NCBI RefSeq assembly: GCF_005280295.1
Contig: NZ_CP040020.1
Coordinates: 558,001-622,000, forward strand
Length of the DNA: 64,000 bases
Source of the DNA: Brevibacterium sp. CS2
GTDB lineage: Bacteria; Actinomycetota; Actinomycetes; Actinomycetales; Brevibacteriaceae
Direction of reading: 5' to 3'
Each line of letters begins with the position of its first letter. The first letter of the stretch is position 1. The notes below the pieces were generated by a model. The model ran no database searches and was not told where the DNA came from. It worked only from the letters and a program-made list of their open reading frames with translations. The translations under genes were made by a program, and so were the position numbers. Of this stretch, positions 28,475-36,710 are shown in pieces.

Positions 28475-28480
28475 TAGGCT
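28475..28480 (+). promoter_or_regulatory. -10 box, leaderless promoter
   Basis: TAGGCT stands 7 nt before the ATG at 28488, within a 20-nt gap shared with the divergent MFS gene. Confidence 0.6.
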
Positions 28481-28487
28481 ACCGGCT

Positions 28488-29969
28488 ATGAGGCTTACGA
28501 CAGAATCAGCTCCCACCGCCGTCGCCGCCGACCTCGCGGAGTTCGTCACCGAGTCCCCCTCGTCCTTCCACGCCGCCGACGCCGCCCGCCGGCGGCTGAC
28601 CGCGGCGGGCTTCACCGAGCTCGACGAGCGCGCGGAGTGGGATCTGCGTCCCGGCGGCAGGCACCTGGTGGTCCGCGACGGCGCGATCATCGCCTGGGTC
28701 ATGCCCGGCGGGGCCGGGGGTGCCGGGGGTTCTGGCGTCGGGGGTGCCGGAGACGCCGCGGGCGCCGGCTCGGCCGAGTTGCCCGGGTTCGCCGTGCTCG
28801 GCGCGCACACCGATTCCCCGGCATTCAAGCTCAAGCCCCACCCGGACTTCACCGTCGAGGGGAACCTCCAGGTCGGGGTGGAGATCTACGGCGGCCCGCT
28901 GCTGAACTCGTGGCTCGACCGCGAGCTGTGCTTCGCCGGCCGGCTCGTCACCGTCGACGGGGCCGAGGTGCTCGCCCGGACCGGGCCGATCGGCCGCATC
29001 CCGCAGCTCGCCATCCACCTCGACCGGCAGGTCAACGACAAGCTCGCGCTCGACCGGCAGCGCCACGTCCAGCCGGTCATCGGCCTCGAGGCGCTCACCG
29101 GCGGCGCCGGCGAGGGGGCAGGCGTGCTCGGCGCGCTCGCCGCCTCGGCCGGGGTCGAGGCCGCCGATGTCGTGGCCTTCGACGTCGTGACGATCCCGGC
29201 CCAGGAGCCGGCACGGTTCGGTCTGCACGAGGAGTTCCTCGCCTCCCCGCGCCTCGACAACCTGTCCTCCGTGCACGCCGGGATCAGCGCGCTCGCGCTC
29301 GTCGAGCCGGCCGGGCTCGACTCGATCCCGCTCGTCGCGGCCTTCGACCACGAGGAGGTCGGCTCGGAGACCCGTTCGGGGGCGAGCGGACCGTTCCTCG
29401 CCGATGTCACCGAGCGGATCATCGCCGGCATCGTCGCCGGGGCTCGGGCCGGCGCCGGGCCGGGTGCCGGGGAGTCCGGTCCGGTGGGCGCCTCGGGTGC
29501 GGATGCCGCGGGCGGCAGTGGCATCCGGGAGGCGAGCGCCCCGGGTGCAGGGCGCGTGCGCGAGGCGTACCTGCGCGCGCTCGCCCGCTCGGTGTGCGTG
29601 TCGTCCGACGCCGGGCACGCGGTCCATCCGAACTACCCCGAGCGCCACGACCCGGTGAACCGGCCGCGGCTGGGCGGCGGGCCGCTGCTCAAGATCAACG
29701 CCCAGCAGCGCTACGCCACGGATGCCGTGGGCACCGCGCGGTGGGCGCGGGCGTGCGCGGCGGCGGGGGTGCACTACCAGGAGTTCGTGTCGAACAACGC
29801 GATGCCGTGCGGGTCGACGATCGGTCCGCTCACCGCGACGCGTCTGGGCATGACGACCGTCGACGCCGGGATCGCGCTGTGGAGCATGCACTCCGCGCGC
29901 GAGATGTGCGCGGTGTCCGACGTCCACGACCTGTTCCGCGTCGCGCACGCCTTCCTCAGCGGCCGCTGA
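28488..29969 (+). CDS. apeB: M18-family aminopeptidase
   Basis: Dodecameric zinc aminopeptidase of the aspartyl aminopeptidase family, trimming N-terminal residues from cytosolic peptides. Zinc and catalytic motifs are GAHTDSPAFKLKP, DHEEVGSETRSG and DAGHAVHPNYPERH; the C-terminal CGSTIGP and MHSAREM are also typical. At 493 residues it is longer than usual because of Gly/Ala-rich insertions at about 69-92 and 320-355. ATG at 28488 is leaderless behind TAGGCT. It stands alone and divergent from the MFS gene. Confidence 0.94.
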   Translation: MRLTTESAPTAVAADLAEFVTESPSSFHAADAARRRLTAAGFTELDERAEWDLRPGGRHLVVRDGAIIAWVMPGGAGGAGGSGVGGAGDAAGAGSAELPGFAVLGAHTDSPAFKLKPHPDFTVEGNLQVGVEIYGGPLLNSWLDRELCFAGRLVTVDGAEVLARTGPIGRIPQLAIHLDRQVNDKLALDRQRHVQPVIGLEALTGGAGEGAGVLGALAASAGVEAADVVAFDVVTIPAQEPARFGLHEEFLASPRLDNLSSVHAGISALALVEPAGLDSIPLVAAFDHEEVGSETRSGASGPFLADVTERIIAGIVAGARAGAGPGAGESGPVGASGADAAGGSGIREASAPGAGRVREAYLRALARSVCVSSDAGHAVHPNYPERHDPVNRPRLGGGPLLKINAQQRYATDAVGTARWARACAAAGVHYQEFVSNNAMPCGSTIGPLTATRLGMTTVDAGIALWSMHSAREMCAVSDVHDLFRVAHAFLSGR

Positions 29970-30032
29970 GAGCCCGCGCGGGGCGGCTCTGCGGTGGGAG
30001 CGACGCTGCGCAGGGAGCGGTGCCGCGTGCCC

Positions 30033-30050
30033 GCCGGGGATGATCCCGGC
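30033..30050. terminator. short hairpin in convergent junction
   Basis: GCCGGGGAT and ATCCCGGC form an imperfect short stem between the M18 peptidase gene and the small membrane protein gene. Confidence 0.35.
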
Positions 30051-30089
30051 TGGGCCCGGGGCGACGGAGGGCTGGGAACAGCGGCGGGT

Positions 30090-30416
30090 TCAGCGACGTG
30101 ACTCCCGCTCCGCCTCCTCCTCGAGTCGGAGCCACTCCGGCTTCCACGCGCGGGGGATCCTGTAACTGAAGCTCCACCCGACGTTCAGCAGGACGACGAC
30201 GGTGCCGAGGAACACCCAGTGCCAGAGCGGTTCCATGGGAGGCTGCACGGAGGTGAGAACGATTCCGTAGAGCGCGAGGACGGCGATCGCCGCCGCCTGC
30301 GGCACGATGGCGGCAGGAAGCCCCCAATAGGGACCCTGGAAATTTTTCAGCCTGGGCCTCACCCGCCGCCACCCCTCATAGAACCCGGAGTACGCGGCCC
30401 AGGTGAGGACGACCAT
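30090..30416 (-). CDS. small membrane protein of unknown function
   Basis: Product of 108 residues with two or three hydrophobic segments (near 1-15, 35-55 and 65-82) and a charged C-terminus. I recognise no family. The ATG at 30416 cuts into what looks like a first membrane helix: the frame stays open upstream and encodes a hydrophobic stretch (SAFIGLLALIGSGPPTAM) back to a CTG that overlaps the stop of the upstream gene, so a non-standard start is possible. It follows the glutaredoxin-like gene on the same strand and is probably co-transcribed. Confidence 0.6.
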   Translation of the reverse strand: MVVLTWAAYSGFYEGWRRVRPRLKNFQGPYWGLPAAIVPQAAAIAVLALYGIVLTSVQPPMEPLWHWVFLGTVVVLLNVGWSFSYRIPRAWKPEWLRLEEEAERESRR

Positions 30417-30472
30417 CGCGGTCGGCGGCCCGGATCCGATGAGGGCGAGCAGCCCGATGAAGGCCGAGCCGT

Positions 30473-30904
30473 TCAGCGAGAATCCTTGAGGGCGCGCATG
30501 ACGTCGTTCGCGGTGGGGTTGGCCAGCTGCGCATTGCGGGTGAGGACCACGGGGGTGGCGAGCGCGCCGTCCATGAGCGCGCGGACCTTCGCCGCGGCGG
30601 TCTCATCGCGGTCGACGTCGATGAACGCGAACCGCCCGTCGGTGTTGAAACGGCGCATGAGGGCGCGGCTGCGCGGGCAGTCGTCCTGCCACAGGACCAC
30701 CGCGCGGCCCGGCGCCAGCAGGTCGTCCGACCAGGGCGTGTGCGGCTTCCGGTTGAGGACGAAGAATGCCAGCACGAAGGAGAGGATGCCGAGGACCACG
30801 AAGAGCCAGCCCAGGACGCTGCCCGGGTCCGTGGCGAGCCGGATCACACCGGATGCGGTGAAGAGCAGGGCGGCCGCGAGCTGCAGCAGGTTCGTCATGC
30901 GCAT
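30473..30904 (-). CDS. membrane-anchored glutaredoxin-like protein, CPRS type
   Basis: Protein of 143 residues with two N-terminal membrane segments (about 5-22 and 30-50) and a cytoplasmic glutaredoxin-like domain (about 60-143). The active-site position reads WQDDCPRSRAL, a single-cysteine C-P-R-S, and the TPVV cis-proline loop follows. It is a paralogue of the CPHC protein encoded at 31072, with the same architecture. The start is leaderless: TAGGCT lies 7 nt upstream of ATG 30904. A thiol-transfer or glutathione/mycothiol-linked role is inferred from the fold only. Confidence 0.75.
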   Translation of the reverse strand: MRMTNLLQLAAALLFTASGVIRLATDPGSVLGWLFVVLGILSFVLAFFVLNRKPHTPWSDDLLAPGRAVVLWQDDCPRSRALMRRFNTDGRFAFIDVDRDETAAAKVRALMDGALATPVVLTRNAQLANPTANDVMRALKDSR

Positions 30905-30911
30905 GGGGACA

Positions 30912-30917
30912 AGCCTA
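30912..30917 (-). promoter_or_regulatory. -10 box, leaderless promoter
   Basis: TAGGCT stands 7 nt before the ATG at 30904. Confidence 0.55.
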
Positions 30918-31012
30918 CGGTCACGGCGGTTCGCGGCCGCCTGGGGGTGGCGCGCTCACGCAGATGCGACTGTTCTTTCTGTCGACAAGCGAATTCCCCT
31001 GCACACGACCGT

Positions 31013-31056
31013 CGATGCAGCTGATTCAGTCGCCGTGGGGAGAAAGAGCTGCATCG
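31013..31056. terminator. hairpin between the two glutaredoxin-like genes
   Basis: Perfect 10-bp arms CGATGCAGCT and AGCTGCATCG enclose 24 nt. It lies just after the stop of the CPHC gene on the minus strand. Confidence 0.5.
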
Positions 31057-31071
31057 AGCGGCGGATCGGTC

Positions 31072-31503
31072 TCAGGGGACGGGATCGCCGAGCAGCTCGC
31101 GGAGGTCCTCGGGGGCGGAGTCGGGGAGGACCCGGCGGCCGACGACCGCAGTGGGCGTGAACCGGTTCCCGCGGTTGAGCTCGCGGACCCGGGTATCGGC
31201 GTCCTCATCCAGATGGATGTTGACCCAGGTGATCCACTCGTCACCGGCGAGGGCGCGGAGCAGGGTGTGGCAGTGGGGGCAGCCGTCCTTCCAATAGACG
31301 ACCGCCGCCGAGGTGTCCTCGAGTTCGGGGGACCACGCCGTGTGCGGCCGAGGGCCGCTCATCCGGATCGCGAAGATCGCCAGTCCGGCCGCACCGGCGA
31401 GCAGACCGGCACCGGCGGCCGGCCGGTCGACGAGGAACGCCGCCGTCCCGGCGAGGGCCAGAACGGCGGCGAGGGTCCAGAGGAGCCGACGAGGGATGCG
31501 CAC
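31072..31503 (-). CDS. membrane-anchored glutaredoxin-like protein, CPHC type
   Basis: Protein of 143 residues with two N-terminal membrane segments (about 8-24 and 28-46) and a glutaredoxin-like domain with a dithiol motif in WKDGCPHCHTLL and a TPTAVV cis-proline loop. It is the dithiol counterpart of the CPRS paralogue at 30473. The start is GTG 31503, 6 nt behind TAGCCT (leaderless). Its likely role is thiol-disulfide exchange at the inner face of the membrane, perhaps as a mycoredoxin-like reductase; the partner is unknown. Confidence 0.78.
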   Translation of the reverse strand: MRIPRRLLWTLAAVLALAGTAAFLVDRPAAGAGLLAGAAGLAIFAIRMSGPRPHTAWSPELEDTSAAVVYWKDGCPHCHTLLRALAGDEWITWVNIHLDEDADTRVRELNRGNRFTPTAVVGRRVLPDSAPEDLRELLGDPVP

Positions 31504-31509
31504 GGCACC

Positions 31510-31515
31510 AGGCTA
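31510..31515 (-). promoter_or_regulatory. -10 box, leaderless promoter
   Basis: TAGCCT stands 6 nt before the GTG at 31503. Confidence 0.55.
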
Positions 31516-31532
31516 GCCGGACCCGGCCCGGA

Positions 31533-32072
31533 TCAGCGTCCGGCGGCGAGGATCCGGACGGCCTCGGCGGCGCGCGGCGCCTCGACCTCGACGGTGTACT
31601 CGGAGGCCTTGAGGGACTGGACCGAGCGGAAGCTGCGGGCCTTGCCGTTGATCGCGAAGGCGATGAGGCCGAAGATCAGACCCCAGACCGCGCCGAGCGC
31701 GATCGTGGAGAGGAGGACGGAGAAGAACCCGATCCCGGCGACGAAGAGGGCGAAGACGAGCCCGAGCAGCAGTCCGATCCAGGCACCGGAGAGCGCACCG
31801 AACCCGGCGGCCTTGCCCCAGGTCATGTTCCCGGTGACGTGCTCGACGGTGGTGAGGTCGTGCCCGACGATCCGCACCGTGCTCACCTCGAAGTCGGAAT
31901 CCGCGAGGAGATCGACGGCGTTCTGGGCCGGCAGGTAGTCGTGGAAGCGGGCGACGATCTCACGGGGGACGGGCTGCACGGTCTGCCCGGTCGCAGGCGA
32001 CTGCGCGAGGTGCGGGGCGGGGTCCTGTCCGGCAGCGGGGTGTCCTGCGGGAGTTCCGGTGTTCTCGGTCAT
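31533..32072 (-). CDS. general stress protein 17M-like membrane protein
   Basis: Protein of 179 residues. A Pro/Gly/Ala-rich N-terminus (1-38) precedes a YflT-like domain (ARFHDYLPAQNAVDLLADSDF; about 40-80) and two membrane segments with a Gly-rich helix pair (GFGALSGAWIGLLLGLVFAL and FFSVLLSTIALGAVWGLIFG). This layout is common in actinobacterial proteins annotated as general stress proteins; the biochemical role is unknown. ATG 32072 is preceded by AAAGGAC. It is divergent from the MarR gene, whose regulator could act on both. Confidence 0.78.
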   Translation of the reverse strand: MTENTGTPAGHPAAGQDPAPHLAQSPATGQTVQPVPREIVARFHDYLPAQNAVDLLADSDFEVSTVRIVGHDLTTVEHVTGNMTWGKAAGFGALSGAWIGLLLGLVFALFVAGIGFFSVLLSTIALGAVWGLIFGLIAFAINGKARSFRSVQSLKASEYTVEVEAPRAAEAVRILAAGR

Positions 32073-32162
32073 GCTGTCCTTTCGGTCGAGGGCGCGGATG
32101 GTCGTCCGATCCGGCTGGGCGAGGCGAGCACCTCGGGGATTCCGATCGCGCACCGTCCGCGC

Positions 32163-32190
32163 TAGAATGATTTGATCATACCAACCAAAT
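32163..32190 (+). promoter_or_regulatory. MarR promoter and possible operator
   Basis: A -10 box TAGAAT (32163-32168) is followed by an interrupted inverted repeat ATTTG-N11-CAAAT (32170-32190), a plausible autoregulatory site. Confidence 0.45.
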
Positions 32191-32210
32191 CTCCGGGAAA
32201 GCTGAGCACG

Positions 32211-32684
32211 ATGCCCGAGTGCCCCCGCACCGCCGAGGTCCTCGCCTCGCTGCGTCATGCGCTGACCTCGATCGAGCGCTGGGGCAGCCGGCGCGCCACC
32301 TGGGAGCGCCTGAGCGGCGGTGCGGCCTCGCTCACCCGCACCGATGTGTGGCTGCTCGAACGCATCGCCGACTGCGGACCGGCCCGGATGTCCGCGCTCG
32401 CCCGCTGGCAGTCGGTGGATCGCTCGACGATCACCGCCCAGGTCAACCGCCTCGAGAGCAACGGACTCATCACCCGCGGCCCCGACCCCGCAGACCGGCG
32501 CGCCGTCCAGGTGGACCTCACCGCGGACGGGCACGCGGTGATGCGCGAGCACCGGTCGCGCCTCGCAACGACGATGGAGGACCTCACCGCCGCGTGGCCG
32601 GCGGCCGATGTCACCGAGTTCGGTCGACTCCTCTCCCGGTTCGCCCGCGCCCTCGACGACGATCTCGCCGACCGGGCCGACTGA
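32211..32684 (+). CDS. MarR-family transcriptional regulator
   Basis: Winged-helix regulator of 157 residues. The DNA-binding part shows the usual pattern: RMSALARWQSVDRSTITAQV (recognition helix) and RLESNGLITRGPDPADRRAV (wing). ATG at 32211 is preferred, with a weak GGGAAAG upstream; a TTG at 32172 would add 13 residues and overlap the inverted repeat. It is divergent from the stress-protein gene across 138 nt and is followed by an aminotransferase gene with its own promoter. The effector is unknown. Confidence 0.87.
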   Translation: MPECPRTAEVLASLRHALTSIERWGSRRATWERLSGGAASLTRTDVWLLERIADCGPARMSALARWQSVDRSTITAQVNRLESNGLITRGPDPADRRAVQVDLTADGHAVMREHRSRLATTMEDLTAAWPAADVTEFGRLLSRFARALDDDLADRAD

Positions 32685-32849
32685 CACCGGACCCCACCCA
32701 GCCCGACGCACCGGTCCCACCCACGCGCACCCGATCCATCAGGTCGCCCTGCCGCCGGACGCACCACCCGCGTCATGACCCGACGTCATCCGATCCCGAC
32801 CCCCGGAAACCGCTCTTCCCACACCCCTTGGAACCGGCCCGATCCCCGC

Positions 32850-32855
32850 TAGCAT
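32850..32855 (+). promoter_or_regulatory. -10 box, leaderless promoter
   Basis: TAGCAT stands 6 nt before the ATG at 32862. Confidence 0.55.
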
Positions 32856-32861
32856 GAGGGC

Positions 32862-34049
32862 ATGGAATCGGTTCGCTCACACCTCAACGAATACGTGACG
32901 ACGGTGGGGAAGTCGCCGATCAGAGCCCTGTTCGAGCTCTCGTTCGACCCCACCCTCATCAGCTTCGCCGGCGGCAACCCCGCCTCCGAGCTGTTCGACG
33001 TCGAAGGACTGACGAAGTCCTTCACCCACATCATGGGGACCGCCGGTCAGCGGGCCCTCCAGTACGCCTCCACCGACGGGGAGCCCGAGATGCGTCAGGC
33101 CGCAGCGCTGCGGACCACGCAGATGGGAGTGCCGTCGACGGCCGCCCAGGTGCTCATCACCTCGGGCTCGCAGCAGGGGCTCGGCCTGCTGAGCCAGACG
33201 CTCGTGAATCCCGGCGACGTCGTGCTCGTCGAGAACCCGTCCTACGTGTCCGCGCTCCAGGCGTTCGGGCTCCAGGGGGCGGAGTTCAAGCCGATCGACA
33301 CCGACGAGGGCGGGGTCGTGCCCGAGGCGCTCGACGCGGCGATCCGGCAGTGGAAGCCCAAGGCCGTCTACATGATCCCGACGTTCCAGAACCCGACGGG
33401 CGTGACGATGCCGGAGTCCCGCCGCCGCGCGATCGCGGACATCATCGCCGCCCAGGACACCTGGCTCATCGAGGACGATCCGTACTCCGAGCTCCGCTAC
33501 ACCGACGAGCAGCAGATCCCGATCAGCGCGGACCCGCGGCTCGACGACCGCGCATTCCTCCTCAACACGCTGTCGAAGGTGCTGTCACCCGGGTTGCGGG
33601 TGGGCTGGATCCGGGGGCCGGAGGAGATCCTCGAGCGGATCAGCGTCGCCAAGCAGGCCAATGCCCTGCAGACCTCGACGGTGGACCAGCTCGTCGCCGC
33701 ACACTACCTCGAGAGCAACAACCTCCAGGCGAAGCTCGACCCGGTGAGGGCGGAGTACGCCCGCCGGCGCGATGCGATGCTCACCGGGCTCCGCGAGGTC
33801 CTGCCCCCGGGCTCCGCGCTGACCGAACCGGAGGGCGGCATGTTCGTCTGGGCGCGTCTGACGGAGGGCTTCGACGCCTCCGCGCTCGTGTACGACGCGA
33901 TCAAGGCCGGCACGATGTTCGTCCCGGGCGCCCCGTTCTATGTCGCCGACCCGGACCCGCGCACCCTCCGGTTCTCCTTCGTGTCGAACACCCCCGAGGT
34001 CACCCATGAGGGGCTCGCCCGCCTGGCGCCGGTGTTCGCCGGTGCCTGA
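32862..34049 (+). CDS. PLP-dependent aminotransferase (class I, LysN/2-aminoadipate type)
   Basis: Fold-type I aminotransferase of 395 residues. PLP-binding elements include the Schiff-base Lys239 in NTLSKVLSPGLRVGW, PTFQNPTG and IEDDPYSELRY. The N-terminal ISFAGGNPASELF is typical of the group including 2-aminoadipate and related broad-specificity transaminases. ATG 32862 is leaderless behind TAGCAT. Its 3' end overlaps the CDP-alcohol transferase start by 8 nt, so the two are translationally coupled. The amino-acid substrate cannot be fixed from sequence. Confidence 0.9.
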   Translation: MESVRSHLNEYVTTVGKSPIRALFELSFDPTLISFAGGNPASELFDVEGLTKSFTHIMGTAGQRALQYASTDGEPEMRQAAALRTTQMGVPSTAAQVLITSGSQQGLGLLSQTLVNPGDVVLVENPSYVSALQAFGLQGAEFKPIDTDEGGVVPEALDAAIRQWKPKAVYMIPTFQNPTGVTMPESRRRAIADIIAAQDTWLIEDDPYSELRYTDEQQIPISADPRLDDRAFLLNTLSKVLSPGLRVGWIRGPEEILERISVAKQANALQTSTVDQLVAAHYLESNNLQAKLDPVRAEYARRRDAMLTGLREVLPPGSALTEPEGGMFVWARLTEGFDASALVYDAIKAGTMFVPGAPFYVADPDPRTLRFSFVSNTPEVTHEGLARLAPVFAGA

Positions 34050-34713
34050 ACGGCCCGATCCCGAGCCCGAGGTGCGGGCCGGGTCCCCGGGTCCGAGCGC
34101 CGAGGTGCCGGCCGGGGACCCCGACCCGCGCGCGACCTCGGCCGCCGGCGACTGGCTCAACGTGCCGAACGCGATCAGCGTGGTGCGCCTCGTCGTCCTC
34201 GTGCCGGTGGTGATCTGGCTCATGAGCATGCCGGAGCACCGGATCGCGGCGACGATCGCGCTCGCGGTGTTCGGTGCCACCGACTGGATCGACGGCTTCT
34301 GGGCGCGACGCTTCGGGCAGGTCACGCGGGTCGGTGAGATCCTCGACCCCGTCGCCGACCGGCTGGGCATCACCCTCATCTGTGTGGCGATGACGTGGTT
34401 CGGCATCCTGCCGCTGTGGATGCTCGCCGTCATCGTGCTCACCGACGTGTTCCTCGGGATCGTCGGCACCGTCCGCCTCGATGCGACCGCGACCTCGCAC
34501 GTGAGCTGGCTGGGGAAGGGGCGGACCGCGCTCATCATGACCGGGCTGCCGGTCCTCCTCCTGTCGACCGCGAGCCAGCTGCCGGACACACCGCTCCACC
34601 AGGTCGGCACGTTCCTGCTGTCGGCGGGTGTGGTGCTCCACCTCGCGGCCGGCGTCGACTACGCCATCCGCCTCATCCGCACCCCCCGGAGCCGCACAGC
34701 TTCCCGAAGCTGA
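34042..34713 (+). CDS. CDP-alcohol phosphatidyltransferase family protein
   Basis: Integral membrane enzyme of 223 residues transferring a phosphatidyl (or similar) group from a CDP-linked donor to an alcohol. The family motif is complete: DWIDGFWARR followed by GEILDPVADR gives D-x2-DG-x2-AR-x8-G-x3-D-x3-D. Around it are 4-6 membrane segments. The first 35 residues are Pro/Gly/Asp-rich. The start is GTG 34042, overlapping the aminotransferase stop. It may be a phosphatidylglycerophosphate synthase (PgsA-like), but the head group is not certain. Confidence 0.88.
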   Translation: MPERPDPEPEVRAGSPGPSAEVPAGDPDPRATSAAGDWLNVPNAISVVRLVVLVPVVIWLMSMPEHRIAATIALAVFGATDWIDGFWARRFGQVTRVGEILDPVADRLGITLICVAMTWFGILPLWMLAVIVLTDVFLGIVGTVRLDATATSHVSWLGKGRTALIMTGLPVLLLSTASQLPDTPLHQVGTFLLSAGVVLHLAAGVDYAIRLIRTPRSRTASRS

Positions 34714-34760
34714 CTCACTCCCCGGGGCCGCACACCCGCCCCACATGCGCGGTCTGCCCA

Positions 34761-34850
34761 TCGACCTGCCACATGTGCTCGATCAGCACGTCGACCTGTC
34801 ACGTGCGCTCGAGAATCCCCGCTGAGATCGAGCCGGAGTGACAGGTCGAC
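34761..34850. repeat. direct-then-inverted repeat element in convergent junction
   Basis: CGACCTGCCAC (34762) and CGACCTGTCAC (34792) repeat with 30-bp spacing. The second forms perfect 13-bp arms with a terminal inverted copy: GTCGACCTGTCAC (34790-34802) and GTGACAGGTCGAC (34838-34850). The plan matches the AGTGCGG elements at 42911, 45434 and 58634 although the core differs. Confidence 0.65.
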
Positions 34851-34910
34851 GGAAGGGCGCGAGCATACCTGACGGCTCGATGGCTCAGCGCAGCCGCCGC
34901 TGATCGTCTC

Positions 34911-36710
34911 TCACCGGTGCAGTGCTGGCTGCGCGGCCCCGCCCTGCGCCTCGACCGTGAGCTTCTGCACCTGCCCGAAGGGGTTGAGCTCGAGAGCGAC
35001 CGTGCGGGTTGCATCTGGTCCATGCACCGTCCAGCGCGCCCGGGTGGGGCTCCGCCACACCACATCCGGCACCCCCGCCGAGGCGCCCTCTCCGGCACCG
35101 TGCCTATGCTGGGTCGCCGTGTCCGGCACGGCCGGGGGATCCCCCGCTGCATCGGCGGTGCCTGAGCCGGATCCGGCTGAGTCGGATCCACCCGCCTCCG
35201 GACCGCCCACCTCGGCGCCGGCCTCGCCCGTGGCGGCGAGCACGGCGTCGAGGACCGCGCGCCGCTCCGCCCGCGGCACGTCCAGGTCCATGTTCGGGCT
35301 GAACAGCGCATCCGCCTCGGCGTCGTCCCAGGTCCGGAGGAGCCGCTCGATCCGCTCCGCGACTCGGCGGGACTCCGCGGCGACCGGCAGCTCGATGCCG
35401 AGACGCTCGACGAGCGGCTCGCTCGACGGCGTCGGCCGCTCGCCCGTGGGTGCCGCCGTCCGCTGCTCCTCGGCCTCGGCGGTCACCGCCGGCTCGACGT
35501 TCTCCCCCGTCACGGCACCGGCTTCGGCTGCGGCGGACACCGCTGCCCCCGGCCGCCCGGCAGGGTCGCGGTCGCAGCCGAGTGCGGTGACGCACGCCTC
35601 GGCGGCGCCGGTGGCGATCGTGCGGGCCGGGAAGTACGTGATATCGCCGAACACGATGACGGCGGAGCGCGTGGCCGGGTGCCAGCGCATGTGCGAGCCG
35701 AAGCCGGGGTACCCGCCGGAGTGGTGGACGAACTCGCCGAACACCGGGTCGGTCGAGGAGTGGAGGCCGCAGCCGTAGGAGTTCGCCGACGGCCCCCCGG
35801 CGGAGGCATCGATCCCGATGAAGCGCTGCGGCTGCTGGATGTCGCGCAGGGCGCGCGCCCACGGGTCGGACCCCGCTCCATCTCCGGGCCCCTCCGCACG
35901 GCCTGCGGCGGTCACGGGCGCGCTCGCATCGAGCAGCCTGCCGATCCAGGCCGCGATGTCCGGCACCGTCGACCACAGTCCGCCGATCGCGGAGAAGGCG
36001 CCGGGCCGCGTCGGGACGAGATCCTCGAGGCCGCCGTCCGCAGTCCGCCGGAACCCGGGCACGACCGCCGCTGGAGGGAGCGCGGCGACGTCGAACCCGG
36101 AAGACTCCAGGCCCAGCGGCCCGAGGATCTCCTCGGCGACGACCTCGGTGTAGGGCCGGCCGGTCGCCTTCTCGATGACCCGCCCGAGCAGCGCGTACCC
36201 GAGGTTCGAGTACTCGTACCCGGTGCCGGCGGCGAACCGCCGTAGCGGCGACCGGGTGACGAGCTCGCTGAATTCTGCTGCGGTCATCGCCTCGAGCCGG
36301 TCCGCCCAGGGGTCGTCGGTGGGCAGGCCGCCGGCCATGGTGAGCGCGTCGCGGACGGTGATCGCCCGGATCGGGGCACTCGCCTCCGGCACGAACTCGG
36401 CAATCGGATCGTCGAGGTCGAGGCGCCGGTGGGCGGGGATCGCCCCGTACCGGATCCCCAGCACCGCGGCCGCGGTGAAGGACTTCGTCATCGAGGCGAT
36501 GCGGAACGCCCGGTCGAGGTTCTCACCGTCGACCAGCCGGCCGTCGAGCACGAGGCCCCAGGCGACCTCGGGCGCCGGATGCGCGGCGAACGCCTCGGCG
36601 AGGTGGGCGCGCACGGCGGCGCGCGCCCGCGCCTCGGTACCGGCTCCCGTGCCGGTACCGGGCACGGCGCCGGCCGCCTCGGCTGCGGTCAGGCCCTCCC
36701 CCGCGTTCAC
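34911..36710 (-). CDS. serine hydrolase, class C beta-lactamase family, with C-terminal extension
   Basis: Beta-lactamase/DD-peptidase-fold hydrolase of 599 residues. The active site shows SMTK (Ser73, Lys76) in RIASMTKSF, YSN at 167-169 and an HHSGG motif later. The catalytic domain ends near residue 400; about 200 more residues, Ala/Glu/Gly/Pro-rich with an acidic helical stretch and a final RTVALELNPFGQVQKL segment, have no parallel I recognise. No signal peptide is seen, so it may be cytosolic (peptidase or esterase). GTG 36710 overlaps the stop of the amino-acid permease as GTGA, so both are translationally coupled; the pair may import and hydrolyse a peptide or amide. Confidence 0.85.
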   Translation of the reverse strand: MNAGEGLTAAEAAGAVPGTGTGAGTEARARAAVRAHLAEAFAAHPAPEVAWGLVLDGRLVDGENLDRAFRIASMTKSFTAAAVLGIRYGAIPAHRRLDLDDPIAEFVPEASAPIRAITVRDALTMAGGLPTDDPWADRLEAMTAAEFSELVTRSPLRRFAAGTGYEYSNLGYALLGRVIEKATGRPYTEVVAEEILGPLGLESSGFDVAALPPAAVVPGFRRTADGGLEDLVPTRPGAFSAIGGLWSTVPDIAAWIGRLLDASAPVTAAGRAEGPGDGAGSDPWARALRDIQQPQRFIGIDASAGGPSANSYGCGLHSSTDPVFGEFVHHSGGYPGFGSHMRWHPATRSAVIVFGDITYFPARTIATGAAEACVTALGCDRDPAGRPGAAVSAAAEAGAVTGENVEPAVTAEAEEQRTAAPTGERPTPSSEPLVERLGIELPVAAESRRVAERIERLLRTWDDAEADALFSPNMDLDVPRAERRAVLDAVLAATGEAGAEVGGPEAGGSDSAGSGSGTADAAGDPPAVPDTATQHRHGAGEGASAGVPDVVWRSPTRARWTVHGPDATRTVALELNPFGQVQKLTVEAQGGAAQPALHR

